Part shown: positions 52,201 to 58,410 of the stretch, one piece after another
Layout: each line of letters starts with the position of its first letter
Numbering within the stretch: position 1 is the stretch's first letter
Assembly (NCBI GenBank): GCA_008360975.2
Contig: CM039193.1
Location: 6,252,501 to 6,316,500 of the forward strand
Length of the DNA: 64,000 nucleotides
Direction: 5' to 3'
Origin: Lichenostomus cassidix
Taxonomy: Eukaryota > Chordata > Aves > Passeriformes > Meliphagidae
Notes under the pieces: generated by a model
What the model saw: only the letters and a program-made list of their open reading frames with translations
Told to the model about the DNA's origin: nothing
Databases searched by the model: none
Translations under genes and position numbers: made by a program

Positions 52201-53423
52201 TCCTCTCACTCTGACCAGTATGCAATGCTTTATCATGGAAGTCTCTAAAGGAAATTAAGCACAAATGGGATGTCAAACACTTCAGCAGGGATTACTCACC
52301 TGCTTAAAACTAGGCTGGTGTTTACTTTCTTTGCTTAGTCAGCACCTAAGTCTTTGCACTGTTATTAGTAATAGGTGGTTTTTGTAGTTTAATAATGCCT
52401 GTTAGCTGTATTAAACTTCTAGCAGTGCATTCCCACGGTGCAAGGCACTGGGAAGAGGCTGGGAATGCAAGCTTATTCCTGGACTCAATGAAGCCATGGG
52501 CAATTGTGTCTTCCAGTGCTCTAGCACGTGTGCGGGGGGGTTCCAGCGGCGGGTCGTGGTTTGCCAGGATGAAAACGGATACACCGCAAATAACTGCGAT
52601 GAGAAAAGCAAACCCATGGAGCAGAGATCGTGCGAATCTGGCCCCTGCCCCCAGTGGGCTTATGGCAACTGGGGAGAGGTGAGTGCACCATCCATCCTGG
52701 GCTCCCTGCCCAGGGCAAGACTTTCATTAGCGGGTGGCTGAAAAATGGGAGAAGAGAGGGGTATTGTGGTGACATTTATTAGAAAGATTGGAACTTGAAG
52801 GGCAGCCTCTGATAAATGAGTCAAACCTGAGCAACTGCTGGGTGGTGTTTTCATTTCCATTTGTCATGGGAAAACTTTCTTCCCAGGCAAAAGTAAGTTT
52901 TACAAAAATGAAGATTTTTTTGTTTTTTTTAAGATAAGCCTAGCTTAACTGAAGGCCTTTTTTTTTTAATAAAAGCACTGCTCCCTTCTGAAAATTAATC
53001 TGAGATGAGCAATTGGAGATGTAAACCTCAGTACCACATAGAGTCAGACAATGTCATGGTGGAGCAGCATAAACAGCTTTATGGGGAGAGAAGCTGAAGC
53101 AGCTAAAGGTCCATCTGAGGCTCACAAGGGGGATTTGGCTGGAGTGGGTTACCATTGGTTTTTTGAGGTGCTAGTGCTTTGAGCAGCCAGTTGGCAGCAC
53201 TTTTGCTGCCCCGATGGTGATTGCTCTGTCCTCTGCTGACTTGCAGTGCACGGTGCCATGCGGGACAGGGACAAGGACACGGCTGGTGGTGTGCCAGCGC
53301 CCTAATGGAGAAAGGTTTACGGATCTGAGCTGTGAAATCCTTGACAAGCCACCAGACAGAGAGCAGTGCAATGTGCATGAATGTCCTAGAGATGCTGCCT
53401 GGAGTGCTGGTCCTTGGAGCTCG
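7166..53423 (+). CDS. ADAMTS9: ADAMTS9, 5' 28 coding exons (partial, continues past window)
   Basis: Secreted zinc metalloprotease that cleaves extracellular-matrix proteoglycans such as versican and aggrecan (family knowledge). The spliced frame read here gives 1447 codons without interruption. Landmarks are: signal peptide 1-21; propeptide with basic sites at residues 63-67 and 272-275; catalytic domain from F276 with H424, E425, H428, H434 and Met-turn M452; disintegrin-like domain about 490-575; TSR1 from about 578; Cys-rich domain about 640-740; spacer about 741-868; then TSR2 to TSR10 and the first residues of TSR11. Residue order and exon pattern match ADAMTS9 closely along the whole length and much better than its paralogue ADAMTS20. 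The start is the first ATG with A at -3 followed by a hydrophobic leader. The last TSRs and GON domain are not in the window. All splice sites are GT-AG. Confidence 0.97.
7346..7734 (+). CDS. ADAMTS9: ADAMTS9 exon 2: propeptide, N-terminal part
   Basis: Codes residues 32-161. Recognisable blocks are [17 protein letters not shown] (residues 61-68), [17 protein letters not shown] and AVISLCSGM. The RRRRR site corresponds to an upstream proprotein-convertase site known in mammalian ADAMTS9. N100 lies in an NLT glycosylation sequon. A low-complexity alanine tract (residues 78-82) sits where the human protein is serine-rich. Confidence 0.95.
7735..8957. other. Intron 2
   Basis: The first 330 bases continue the CpG island; the rest is ordinary unique sequence. 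A 16-base direct repeat beginning ACCAGCACATGATGGG occurs at about 8570 and 8600. No gene or mobile element seen. Confidence 0.85.
8958..9120 (+). CDS. ADAMTS9: ADAMTS9 exon 3: propeptide
   Basis: Codes residues 162-215 plus one base. [16 protein letters not shown] is the conserved block; it is followed by an acidic EEQEYEEEH stretch. The cysteine in DRQTCNTP is the likely counterpart of the propeptide cysteine near the ADAMTS9 cysteine switch, an assignment by position only. Acceptor CTCTCAG|, donor CCAG|GTACTC. Confidence 0.95.
16798..16815. repeat. Poly-T homopolymer run
   Basis: Eighteen consecutive T on the + strand inside intron 3. No flanking retroposon body was recognised, so it is recorded as a simple repeat. 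Confidence 0.9.
18220..18305 (+). mobile_element. CR1 LINE, 3' tail fragment
   Basis: The stretch with TTGATGATCTTAAGGGTC and TTTTCCAACCTAAATGATTC followed by a degenerate ATTCTGTGA-like tail matches the 3' end common to avian CR1 retrotransposons. Only the terminal 70-85 bases remain, as expected of strongly 5'-truncated CR1 copies. No coding capacity. The 5' limit is approximate. Confidence 0.85.
20417..20703 (+). CDS. ADAMTS9: ADAMTS9 exon 4: furin site and catalytic-domain start
   Basis: Codes residues 216-311. A lysine/histidine-rich propeptide end leads to KSHKRTKR (residues 268-275), a proprotein-convertase site, followed by [19 protein letters not shown], the start of the mature reprolysin-type domain. 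Ends LTLMSI in phase 0 with donor ATA|GTGAGT. Confidence 0.97.
20704..21680. other. Intron 4
   Basis: Unique sequence of 977 bases with no repeat or gene recognised. Short open frames carry no family signal. Confidence 0.85.
21681..21764 (+). CDS. ADAMTS9: ADAMTS9 exon 5: catalytic domain
   Basis: Codes residues 312-339, [20 protein letters not shown] onward to VIHNEQ, a conserved strand-helix segment of the metalloprotease fold. Exactly 28 codons in phase 0. A 103-base intron separates it from exon 6. Confidence 0.97.
21868..21989 (+). CDS. ADAMTS9: ADAMTS9 exon 6: catalytic domain
   Basis: Codes residues 340-379 plus two bases: [20 protein letters not shown], then HDTAVLVT, a conserved strand of the catalytic domain. 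Donor CAG|GTGTGG departs from consensus at +4. Confidence 0.97.
21990..22371. other. Intron 6
   Basis: 382 bases of unique sequence; nothing recognised. Confidence 0.85.
22372..22412 (+). CDS. ADAMTS9: ADAMTS9 exon 7: 41-base micro-exon
   Basis: Codes residues 380-393, [14 protein letters not shown], part of the catalytic domain. Too short for open-frame detection, but flanked by TTTCAG| and |GTAAGG and needed to keep phase between exons 6 and 8. Confidence 0.95.
22533..22638 (+). CDS. ADAMTS9: ADAMTS9 exon 8: zinc-binding helix
   Basis: Codes residues 394-428 plus two bases. Contains [17 protein letters not shown] and then TIAHELGH, with zinc ligands H424 and H428 and catalytic E425. The third histidine is supplied by exon 9. 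Confidence 0.97.
22639..24527. other. Intron 8
   Basis: 1.9 kb interrupting the zinc motif between GHV and FNMPHD. No repeat family or gene recognised. Confidence 0.85.
24528..24674 (+). CDS. ADAMTS9: ADAMTS9 exon 9: third zinc ligand and Met-turn
   Basis: Codes residues 429-477 plus two bases. [12 protein letters not shown] supplies H434 and the adjacent aspartate typical of the metzincin motif; [19 protein letters not shown] contains the Met-turn methionine (M452). All catalytic residues are intact. Confidence 0.97.
24675..25536. other. Intron 9
   Basis: 862 bases of unique sequence with nothing recognised. Confidence 0.85.
25537..25678 (+). CDS. ADAMTS9: ADAMTS9 exon 10: end of catalytic domain, disintegrin-like domain
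   Basis: Codes residues 478-525: [14 protein letters not shown], then [20 protein letters not shown] and QVCPYM. The cysteine pattern is that of the disintegrin-like module, which in ADAMTS proteases helps place substrate. 215 bases of intron follow. Confidence 0.97.
25894..25998 (+). CDS. ADAMTS9: ADAMTS9 exon 11: disintegrin-like domain
   Basis: Codes residues 526-560: [18 protein letters not shown] and [16 protein letters not shown]. Exactly 35 codons. The donor AAAG|GTCTGT is weak at +3 and +4, the poorest of the early donors. Confidence 0.96.
25999..29996. other. Intron 11 (4.0 kb)
   Basis: AT-rich unique sequence, especially 26400-26900, with a 16-base A run at 27833-27848. No repeat family, gene or RNA recognised. 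Confidence 0.85.
29997..30142 (+). CDS. ADAMTS9: ADAMTS9 exon 12: end of disintegrin-like domain and TSR1
   Basis: Codes residues 561-608 plus two bases: [11 protein letters not shown], then [17 protein letters not shown], the first half of the central thrombospondin repeat. The WxxW sequence and CSRTCG are intact, giving potential C-mannosylation and O-fucosylation sites. The LTR element begins 281 bases after this exon. Confidence 0.97.
30416..30422. repeat. Target-site duplication, left copy
   Basis: CGTAGTT directly precedes the left LTR and recurs at 33652-33658 directly after the right LTR. This marks the insertion site of the element. Confidence 0.8.
30423..30938 (-). repeat. 3' LTR
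   Basis: In minus-strand reading the LTR has a TATA-like box (complement of 30741-30750, TTTATAAGG) and an AATAAA polyadenylation signal (complement of 30623-30628), giving a plausible U3-R-U5 order. Its ends are TTGTTGC and GATACAA, so TG and CA lie one base in from the shared ends. Confidence 0.93.
30939..30950 (-). other. Polypurine tract
   Basis: Minus-strand reading is AGAAACGGGGAA, directly before the 3' LTR, with a single C interrupting the purines. It is the expected primer for plus-strand DNA synthesis in reverse transcription. Confidence 0.8.
30951..32460 (-). other. LTR element interior, 3' portion
   Basis: About 1.5 kb with no protein family recognised in either direction. The end near the 3' LTR is AT-rich. 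A GC-box-rich patch lies at about 31440-31570. On the ADAMTS9 sense strand it carries three AATAAA hexamers (31878, 32070 and 32099). A 73-codon minus open frame at 31349-31570 has no family resemblance. Confidence 0.75.
32461..33085 (-). other. LTR element interior, CpG-rich leader block
   Basis: About 600 bases of extreme CG density just inside the 5' LTR, far above flanking intron sequence. It holds several AAGATGG or AAAATGG motifs next to GC-rich sequence, resembling YY1-type promoter sites (for example AAAATGGCGGCG at 32588-32599). Open frames cross it on both strands (32340-32921 minus, 32487-33263 plus), are rich in R, A, P and G, and look like by-products of base composition. No Gag motif such as a CCHC knuckle was seen. 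Confidence 0.75.
33114..33131 (-). other. Primer-binding site, tRNA-Phe
   Basis: The + strand reads TCCCGGGTTTCGGCACCA, identical to the last 15 bases of vertebrate tRNA-Phe(GAA) plus CCA. On the element's coding strand this is the primer-binding site, four bases inside the 5' LTR. All 18 positions pair. Confidence 0.93.
33136..33651 (-). repeat. 5' LTR
   Basis: Same length as the 3' LTR and identical except T at 33395. The TATA-like box is the complement of 33454-33463 and the AATAAA signal the complement of 33336-33341. As the upstream LTR on the minus strand it would drive transcription antisense to ADAMTS9, toward exon 12. Confidence 0.93.
33652..33658. repeat. Target-site duplication, right copy
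   Basis: CGTAGTT, matching 30416-30422, immediately after the right LTR. Confidence 0.8.
38557..38738 (+). CDS. ADAMTS9: ADAMTS9 exon 13: end of TSR1 and start of Cys-rich domain
   Basis: Codes residues 609-669 plus one base: [18 protein letters not shown] closes TSR1; [18 protein letters not shown] and VRWVPKYSG open the cysteine-rich domain. The following intron is only 103 bases. Confidence 0.97.
38842..38978 (+). CDS. ADAMTS9: ADAMTS9 exon 14: Cys-rich domain
   Basis: Codes residues 670-715: [42 protein letters not shown]. The cysteine spacing is typical of the ADAMTS cysteine-rich module that contributes to substrate exosites. Confidence 0.97.
38979..40025. other. Intron 14 with CR1 fragment
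   Basis: 1.05 kb, of which about 39176-39600 is a CR1 copy. The rest is unique; the 3' part is T-rich before the acceptor of exon 15. Confidence 0.9.
39176..39600 (-). mobile_element. CR1 LINE, 5'-truncated copy, minus orientation
   Basis: Starts with AATCATAGGATCATTTAGG, the reverse complement of the CR1 3' end, followed by blocks typical of avian CR1 such as AGCCTGTTCCAATGTTTGAC and CCTAATATCCAATCTAAACC. About 425 bases of the 3' end survive, with many substitutions, so it is much older than the LTR element. The upstream limit is approximate. Confidence 0.92.
40026..40143 (+). CDS. ADAMTS9: ADAMTS9 exon 15: end of Cys-rich domain
   Basis: Codes residues 716-754 plus one base: [39 protein letters not shown]. 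The [11 protein letters not shown] motif is characteristic of the family. The acceptor is CTTAAAG|, with A rather than a pyrimidine at -3. Confidence 0.97.
40407..40502 (+). CDS. ADAMTS9: ADAMTS9 exon 16: spacer domain start
   Basis: Codes residues 755-786 plus one base: [20 protein letters not shown], then [12 protein letters not shown]. Cysteine-free spacer sequence that in ADAMTS proteases binds matrix and substrate. Confidence 0.97.
40503..43047. other. Intron 16 (2.5 kb)
   Basis: Unique sequence. A purine-rich GGGGAGGAGGGAGAGGGAG-like patch lies near 42533-42566. No gene, RNA or repeat family recognised. Confidence 0.85.
43048..43214 (+). CDS. ADAMTS9: ADAMTS9 exon 17: spacer domain
   Basis: Codes residues 787-842: [57 protein letters not shown] is a potential N-glycosylation site. 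A 108-base intron follows. Confidence 0.97.
43323..43452 (+). CDS. ADAMTS9: ADAMTS9 exon 18: spacer end and TSR2 start
   Basis: Codes residues 843-885 plus one base: [29 protein letters not shown], then [15 protein letters not shown] opening TSR2. The SKLC sequence lacks the S/T needed for TSR O-fucosylation. Confidence 0.97.
43453..44017. other. Intron 18
   Basis: 565 bases of unique sequence; nothing recognised. Confidence 0.85.
44018..44144 (+). CDS. ADAMTS9: ADAMTS9 exon 19: TSR2
   Basis: Codes residues 886-927 plus two bases: [42 protein letters not shown]. Completes TSR2. The donor AAG|GTGCAC is weak at +4 to +6, yet phase and homology require it. Confidence 0.95.
44145..45810. other. 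Intron 19 (1.7 kb)
   Basis: Unique sequence with a short tandem duplication near 44783-44810 (GGGGCTGTGCA unit) and a three-copy 16-base repeat at 45195-45242. Confidence 0.85.
45195..45242. repeat. Three-copy 16-base tandem repeat
   Basis: Units AGGGGTGTATCCTCAC, AGGGGTGTATCTTCAC and AGAGGTGTATCCCCAT follow head to tail. Too few copies to call a mature minisatellite. Confidence 0.85.
45811..46021 (+). CDS. ADAMTS9: ADAMTS9 exon 20: TSR3 and TSR4 start
   Basis: Codes residues 928-998: [36 protein letters not shown], then [10 protein letters not shown] opening TSR4. TSR3 has TAQCG, with no S/T directly before the cysteine. Confidence 0.97.
46022..46751. other. Intron 20
   Basis: 730 bases of unique sequence; nothing recognised. 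Confidence 0.85.
46752..46916 (+). CDS. ADAMTS9: ADAMTS9 exon 21: TSR4 and TSR5 start
   Basis: Codes residues 999-1053: [28 protein letters not shown] closing TSR4, then QWKTGDWSE opening TSR5. Exactly 55 codons, phase 0 at both ends, the usual pattern for this TSR array. Confidence 0.97.
46917..48033. other. Intron 21
   Basis: 1.1 kb of unique sequence; nothing recognised. The open frame 47088-47564 has no family resemblance. Confidence 0.85.
48034..48198 (+). CDS. ADAMTS9: ADAMTS9 exon 22: TSR5 and TSR6 start
   Basis: Codes residues 1054-1108: [46 protein letters not shown], then SWQVGPWGQ opening TSR6. Phase 0 at both ends. Confidence 0.97.
48199..49067. other. Intron 22
   Basis: 869 bases of unique sequence; nothing recognised. 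Confidence 0.85.
49068..49187 (+). CDS. ADAMTS9: ADAMTS9 exon 23: TSR6
   Basis: Codes residues 1109-1148: [40 protein letters not shown]. Phase 0 at both ends. Confidence 0.97.
49188..50975. other. Intron 23 (1.8 kb)
   Basis: Unique sequence with no recognised gene or repeat. Confidence 0.85.
50976..51080 (+). CDS. ADAMTS9: ADAMTS9 exon 24: TSR6 end, linker, TSR7 start
   Basis: Codes residues 1149-1183: [20 protein letters not shown] is the end of TSR6 and a linker; [12 protein letters not shown] opens TSR7. A 145-base intron follows. Confidence 0.96.
51226..51393 (+). CDS. ADAMTS9: ADAMTS9 exon 25: TSR7 and TSR8 start
   Basis: Codes residues 1184-1239: [46 protein letters not shown], then [10 protein letters not shown] opening TSR8. 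The following intron is only 188 bases. Confidence 0.97.
51582..51866 (+). CDS. ADAMTS9: ADAMTS9 exon 26: TSR8, linker, TSR9 start
   Basis: Codes residues 1240-1334: [27 protein letters not shown] closing TSR8, a long linker rich in H, P and N, then [12 protein letters not shown] opening TSR9. It is the longest of the TSR exons because of the linker. Confidence 0.97.
51867..52516. other. Intron 26
   Basis: 650 bases. The first part stays open in the exon 26 frame to a stop at 52212-52214 and would encode a hydrophobic stretch (see findings). No repeat recognised. Confidence 0.85.
52517..52678 (+). CDS. ADAMTS9: ADAMTS9 exon 27: TSR9 and TSR10 start
   Basis: Codes residues 1335-1388: [45 protein letters not shown], then QWAYGNWGE opening TSR10. 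TSR9 has CA rather than CG after the threonine. Confidence 0.97.
52679..53246. other. Intron 27
   Basis: 568 bases. T-rich around 52913-52970; nothing else recognised. Confidence 0.85.
53247..53423 (+). CDS. ADAMTS9: ADAMTS9 exon 28: TSR10 and TSR11 start (last exon in window)
   Basis: Codes residues 1389-1447: [49 protein letters not shown], then [10 protein letters not shown] opening TSR11. Donor TCG|GTACGA. Reading into the intron would add VRP and stop at TAA 53433-53435. Confidence 0.97.
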
Positions 53424-55539
53424 GTACGACCATAAGCTCTTTCTCTTTGTGAACCATTTTGTAGATATCCCCTAACAACAGATTTAATTTGCTTCAAACC
53501 AAGGTGCTAATGCTTCATGTCTTAACACTGCACTTACAGAGGATTATTTACATTATATTCAGAATAACACCTGTTCAGGAAGGGCTTACATTAGGGGAGC
53601 TTGAGTCTTTTTATTTAAAAGCCACTTTCTGCTAAGTAGCCACCTTTGTCCATTTTATTACACTGTGCAAGTGCTGTGCATTATGAATCTTGGTTCCAAC
53701 TGAGTTTTTGCAAATGGATTTAAACCTGGCATTTAAGCAGTACATTTCCATTGAAGTTAAATTCTGCTCTTTGATGGTAATACTGCACTGTACACCTGCT
53801 GGTTTGCCAGTCGTGTGTTCTCTGCCAAAAGCAAGATAACTGGGGAGAATGTGCTAAATGGCAATTCCATGTACAAGTGTGTATAGATGTGTGTGCATGG
53901 CCCTACCTGCCCACACACAGACCTATATAGAAACAGATGTGCATTTGCACCTGTGCCCTATTTCTGTCCCTGTGTATATAGTATGACTGTTATGTACAGT
54001 GCAAAGTTACCTGTAAGCTATTCTTGTGCATCTCTCTGGTTCTGGAGAGTGATTGTCTAGCTCAATCTGCAGCTGCTGCTCTATAACTAAGCCAGCAAAG
54101 GATCAGCAAGGTGCTGGAAGGCTTAAAACCCTGGGAGTTTCCCTATAACAAAATAGTGTTTGGAGCAGAGGTGTCTTACACTGCTCCGTTGCCACTGGAG
54201 GAGTCTGCTACAGAGATGCTCTTGTGATGGCAGAGCAGCCCTGAACTGCAGGGTTGGGATGCTGTTTTGGGTGTCACACCTTTGAAATTCTCCCTGCCCA
54301 GAGCAGCAACCTCTGCTCTGAATCCTGCACCAAAGCAAGCGCCACCTGAGGTGCTTCTGGAGCACTGGAAAACCACGGACCTGTCCATTTTGGAGTGGCC
54401 TTCAAACAGATGTCAACCTTTATCATGTATTTTGTTATAAAAGTATTTGAAGACATTTTTTAAAAAAATAATCTGATTCAAAAGCACTTTATAGGAAAAG
54501 AAAAAAGAGGCCTGTTTTTTAATGTATTGGACTTCCTTAATTGTCATGGTTTGAAAAGTCATCTTGCCAAAACCTGCTCTCCTTCTGTGGGTGCTTTCAG
54601 TAACACGGATGCCTTCAGTAACGCTCCTCAATATTTTTACCATACCTCAGTGAGTTCTGCAATAGCCATAAAACTGCTGAACTGGTGTTTATCCGGTGCT
54701 TCACCAGTACAAGAGACAGTGCTATGAAATATTTCATTTGAGGTGCTAATGTACCCCTTGTCCACCGACCTTGCTGGTGCTAAGGACGAGTGAGGTGAGG
54801 TAAGCAGAGGTAGCAACACGTGTGCTGACCACCCTGCAGGATTTGCCAGCTGGGAGGTGCTGCCAACCTTGGTTTACCTGTGCTGGACCATTTGCAAGAG
54901 CCAAAGATGTGGACAGAGTTGTGTTTCATTCTGGTGTGGCTCAGCCTCTTCGTGGCTGTTGAGGAGCAGGTTCCAGGGCTGCGCCTGCTCCTCCGTGTTG
55001 GAAACGCAGGGGGCAATCCTCTAGTCTGATTTTAGGTTGTTTTCTTTTCACCCAGGAAAAATTCCCTTGACTCCACCCTGAGTCCTCAGTGGAGTCTCAG
55101 TGGGTTGTCCTTGCTCGCTCTCCTGGAGCGGGTGGGATGTGTGGCAGACAGGTGGAGAGCAGGGACAGCCTGTCCTGCCTGCAGTGTCTCCTCCCAGCTG
55201 GCACAGGGTCCCAGCCCTGGGGAAGGGGCTGCAGGGCTGAGCCCTGAGCATTGTGATGAACTGATGGGATTTTTCAGTCTCATTTACCGAGGTGTCCTTG
55301 GGCTCTGACTTAGGGGACCCCAGAGCTGTTTGAAGACTGAGAAGTATCTATGGGGTCCCCAGGGCTTCGTATCCCTCCAGCAGAACACTCCACGTGTATG
55401 TCTACCTCGTGCTACTACTGTAGGTAGTAACTGCCAAATTTTCCTCCTTTAGTGTGGTATCACCTGGATTTGCTTTAGCTCTGTCATCGGTTGCAAACAT
55501 CATTCTGTAGCTGTACATACTTCATCTCTTGGGATGGAG

Positions 55540-55760
55540 TGTCACTACCATATTTTTTTGGTCACTTTTGAAACAAGAGTAAAGTATTAGCTGAGACTTC
55601 AGCCGTATGGATTTATGTATTTATGTAAAAGTGTATTTATTTTTCCAATATTGTTATTTAATTTTATATAAATATTGCATACATTTACGATGTTTAATGT
55701 TAATGTTGAACAGTGAAAATTAAAGACAAGTAGAATGTAATCATAAATGAATTTGTATAA
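55540..55760 (+). promoter_or_regulatory. Possible alternative 3' end (polyadenylation region)
   Basis: AT-rich sequence with TATTTATTTTT-type elements is followed by ATTAAA at 55719-55724 and GT/TG-containing sequence. It resembles the end of a vertebrate 3' UTR. If used, a transcript retaining the start of intron 28 would end here. It could equally be a conserved non-coding element or chance AT-rich DNA. Confidence 0.3.
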
Positions 55761-58349
55761 TGATTTCTTGAGTCTTTTGCTAAATTCAGATCATATACTT
55801 AGTTTTGGTAACTTTTGCTAAATTTTTGGAAATGGTTCTGCAATGTTCCATCTTTTAACTGGCTTTTCTTTTACTTGCTTTGTTCTCCAACAGAAATTGT
55901 CATTCTGAATGATTAAACAAACACAGTTAACAGTGTATGAATTACAAAGTTTGGATAACTAATTTCTTGCAATCATCTGACTGGCTTAGCATTACTCGAG
56001 TTTCAGTGAAATTAGTACTATAAAATACATACAAATTAAAGCAGAGAGAGTCTGAAGCAACCAATCTGCAGTCTTCGGGCAAAATTCCACTGGGATTTTA
56101 TACAGTAAACAAGTGATCTTTATCTGGCTGGTTAAATCCAGGTTTGGAAGAGATAATTAAACGGATGAACAGATTGTATGTGTAAATGATAATTTTACAG
56201 CCGGAGACTGGTGAGATGTCTTGTCATTATAATGTATGTTCAAAGAGGACTAAGAGGAGGTGACACTTTTATTTCCTTGCTTATTTAAGAACATGTATTT
56301 ACACACTTCAGAATTGTACAACATGTGATAGACCTGACCTTTTTATTAAAACCATGCTTTAGAAAATGTGCACAGACTGTCACCAGATTACAGAGAGTGT
56401 TTTTTCTCCTCTAAATGCTTTATGGTATGAATGCCAATCTCCATACATGCTCTCAAATCCTGAGAGGAAATCTTGCCATGTTCTCCAGAATGAGAGAGAT
56501 GTTCCCAATGAGAATTACCCATTGCTTCACTTCAAACCCAAGGTTTGGTTTTAAAAAATATACCCATATATATACCACATATATAAAATATGTGCATAAC
56601 CTCCATTAAAATGCTTGTCTCAAAGCAGATTTGCTCCTTGCAATACTCTCTGATATTTTGAGTTTGCCTTAATATCCAACTGTATCCTGATACAATTTAT
56701 GAAAAATGTTAAAATAATTAACTTCTTGTGGGCTTCTCATTCTTTTCAAGTTAGGAAATGGGCACAGATAAGACAAAATAATTATATGTCACAGCACCTG
56801 CGACAGAGTTGCGTGAGTTATTTGGACTTCACTGCACAGGGCAGTGATCATTTGGCTTTGAATTCTGGAAAATGGGAAGGTGGGGTTTAGATTTATTTGG
56901 GTTTTGTTTGGTTTTTTTCAAACAAACTGCTATTTTTAAAGTAGCCTGCTTTGTCAAGTACTTGTCACTCTTGCCATCAGAAGTTCAAGCTGCTGGTGCA
57001 GTGGTTGTGTAGCTCTCAGTGCCTGAAGAACAGCAGGTTATGCTTCCCAGCTCTGTATCCTGCAGGCAGAGGTGCTGGTGTCAGAGTCTTTGAGGGCCTT
57101 TTGCCCTAATGCAGAATCAGAAGCTTATTGTAAAACAATTTGAATATTAACTGGCTAAGCTCCAAACTCTGTTATTATGAATGTGAATTCAGGTTTGAGC
57201 TAGGACAGCATTGATTTATTCCCTTGGCAGGAAGCTGGTGGCATTGATGGCTTTGCAGGGCTCTTTTGCTGCACACAGAGACAGAGCAGTAAAGGGGCTC
57301 TGAACTGGGTGGGAGGAGGAAGAACTGCCTGGCCAACATCTGTGTCAGCTGGCACTCAGGAATTTTAATCTTAAAATTGGTGTCAGTGGAAACTTCGGGT
57401 TATTTGTATTTAATTCTGTCAAAGACCCAACATGTTCTTTACAAAATACCTTCCCCATGCAGCTGGCTGAAAATAGGCTGTTCAACAGCAATATTCTCTG
57501 TGTCAGTGTTCTGATAATGTTCTTAGCAGGCAGGATGTCAGGTCTTGCTAAGGCAGAAGTGATAACCAGGGACAGATTTGGTTGCAAGTGTATATAAGTC
57601 TGCTGGTTCTCCTCCTCTCCTCTGCAGAAAATTAATTTGCTGTGACAGCAGCATTACTGAGCTGCTGTTGGGGTTTGGTTTGAAGAGTTTCAGCCTGTTG
57701 CTCCTCTGAGGCAGTGGTGATGGATGCTCATGCATCTCTCCTCACCTCAGGGCCCACAGCTGGTGGCTCCAAGGCAATCACAGGTGGGCAAAGCCAGTGG
57801 TACCCAGTGCTGTCCAATAGGGGAACATTTTTTTTCATCTCTTTTTTACACTAAAATCACTGGGTTTTGTTTTCCCTTGCATTTTTATTTTTTGCCTCCT
57901 GTCACCATCTTTCATTGCTACTTCTGTTTCTCCTTATTTAAGGAGAACAATACAGGTACACTTTTGTTATCAGTTCTCTGTCTCCTGTTTGCTAGTGTTG
58001 ATGCTCCATTTTAGCAGGAAAGCAGCTACTGAAGCCCATCAGCTACACCCTGCAGGTGAGGGGCACTGTGTGCTTAACTGAGCCAGCTATTTTAGTGATT
58101 TTCTGGATCGACTCCTCACAGGAATGATTTCCTGCAATCCACTCTCCCCCTTGCAGGCCCCCATTGGTCTTTACACCCCTCATAACCTTTTAGTCTGATA
58201 GAGAAGTAAATGGACTGGGCAGCAATGACCCTTCTAACCTCCCTAATCCGGTGACTAAATGCTGGGGAAGCACCAGGGAAATGAGCTGCAGAACATCTCA
58301 TCTGCTGTCCTTCAACAGCCTCTCCTGTCGGCACTGCCAGGGCAGACAG

Positions 58350-58410
58350 GAGCTGAACCTCCTGTGGTTAGACTCAGGAATGAGCTGAACCAGTGGTTAG
58401 ACTCACGAAG
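58350..58410. repeat. Imperfect 29-32-base tandem duplication
   Basis: GAGCTGAAC followed by GTGGTTAGACTCA occurs twice in tandem, with small differences between units. Two copies only. Confidence 0.8.

Noticed and set aside
7166..53423. ADAMTS20 rather than ADAMTS9
   Set aside because: The propeptide, spacer and TSR segments match ADAMTS9 nearly residue for residue (for example [17 protein letters not shown] and [17 protein letters not shown]), well beyond what is expected for the paralogue.
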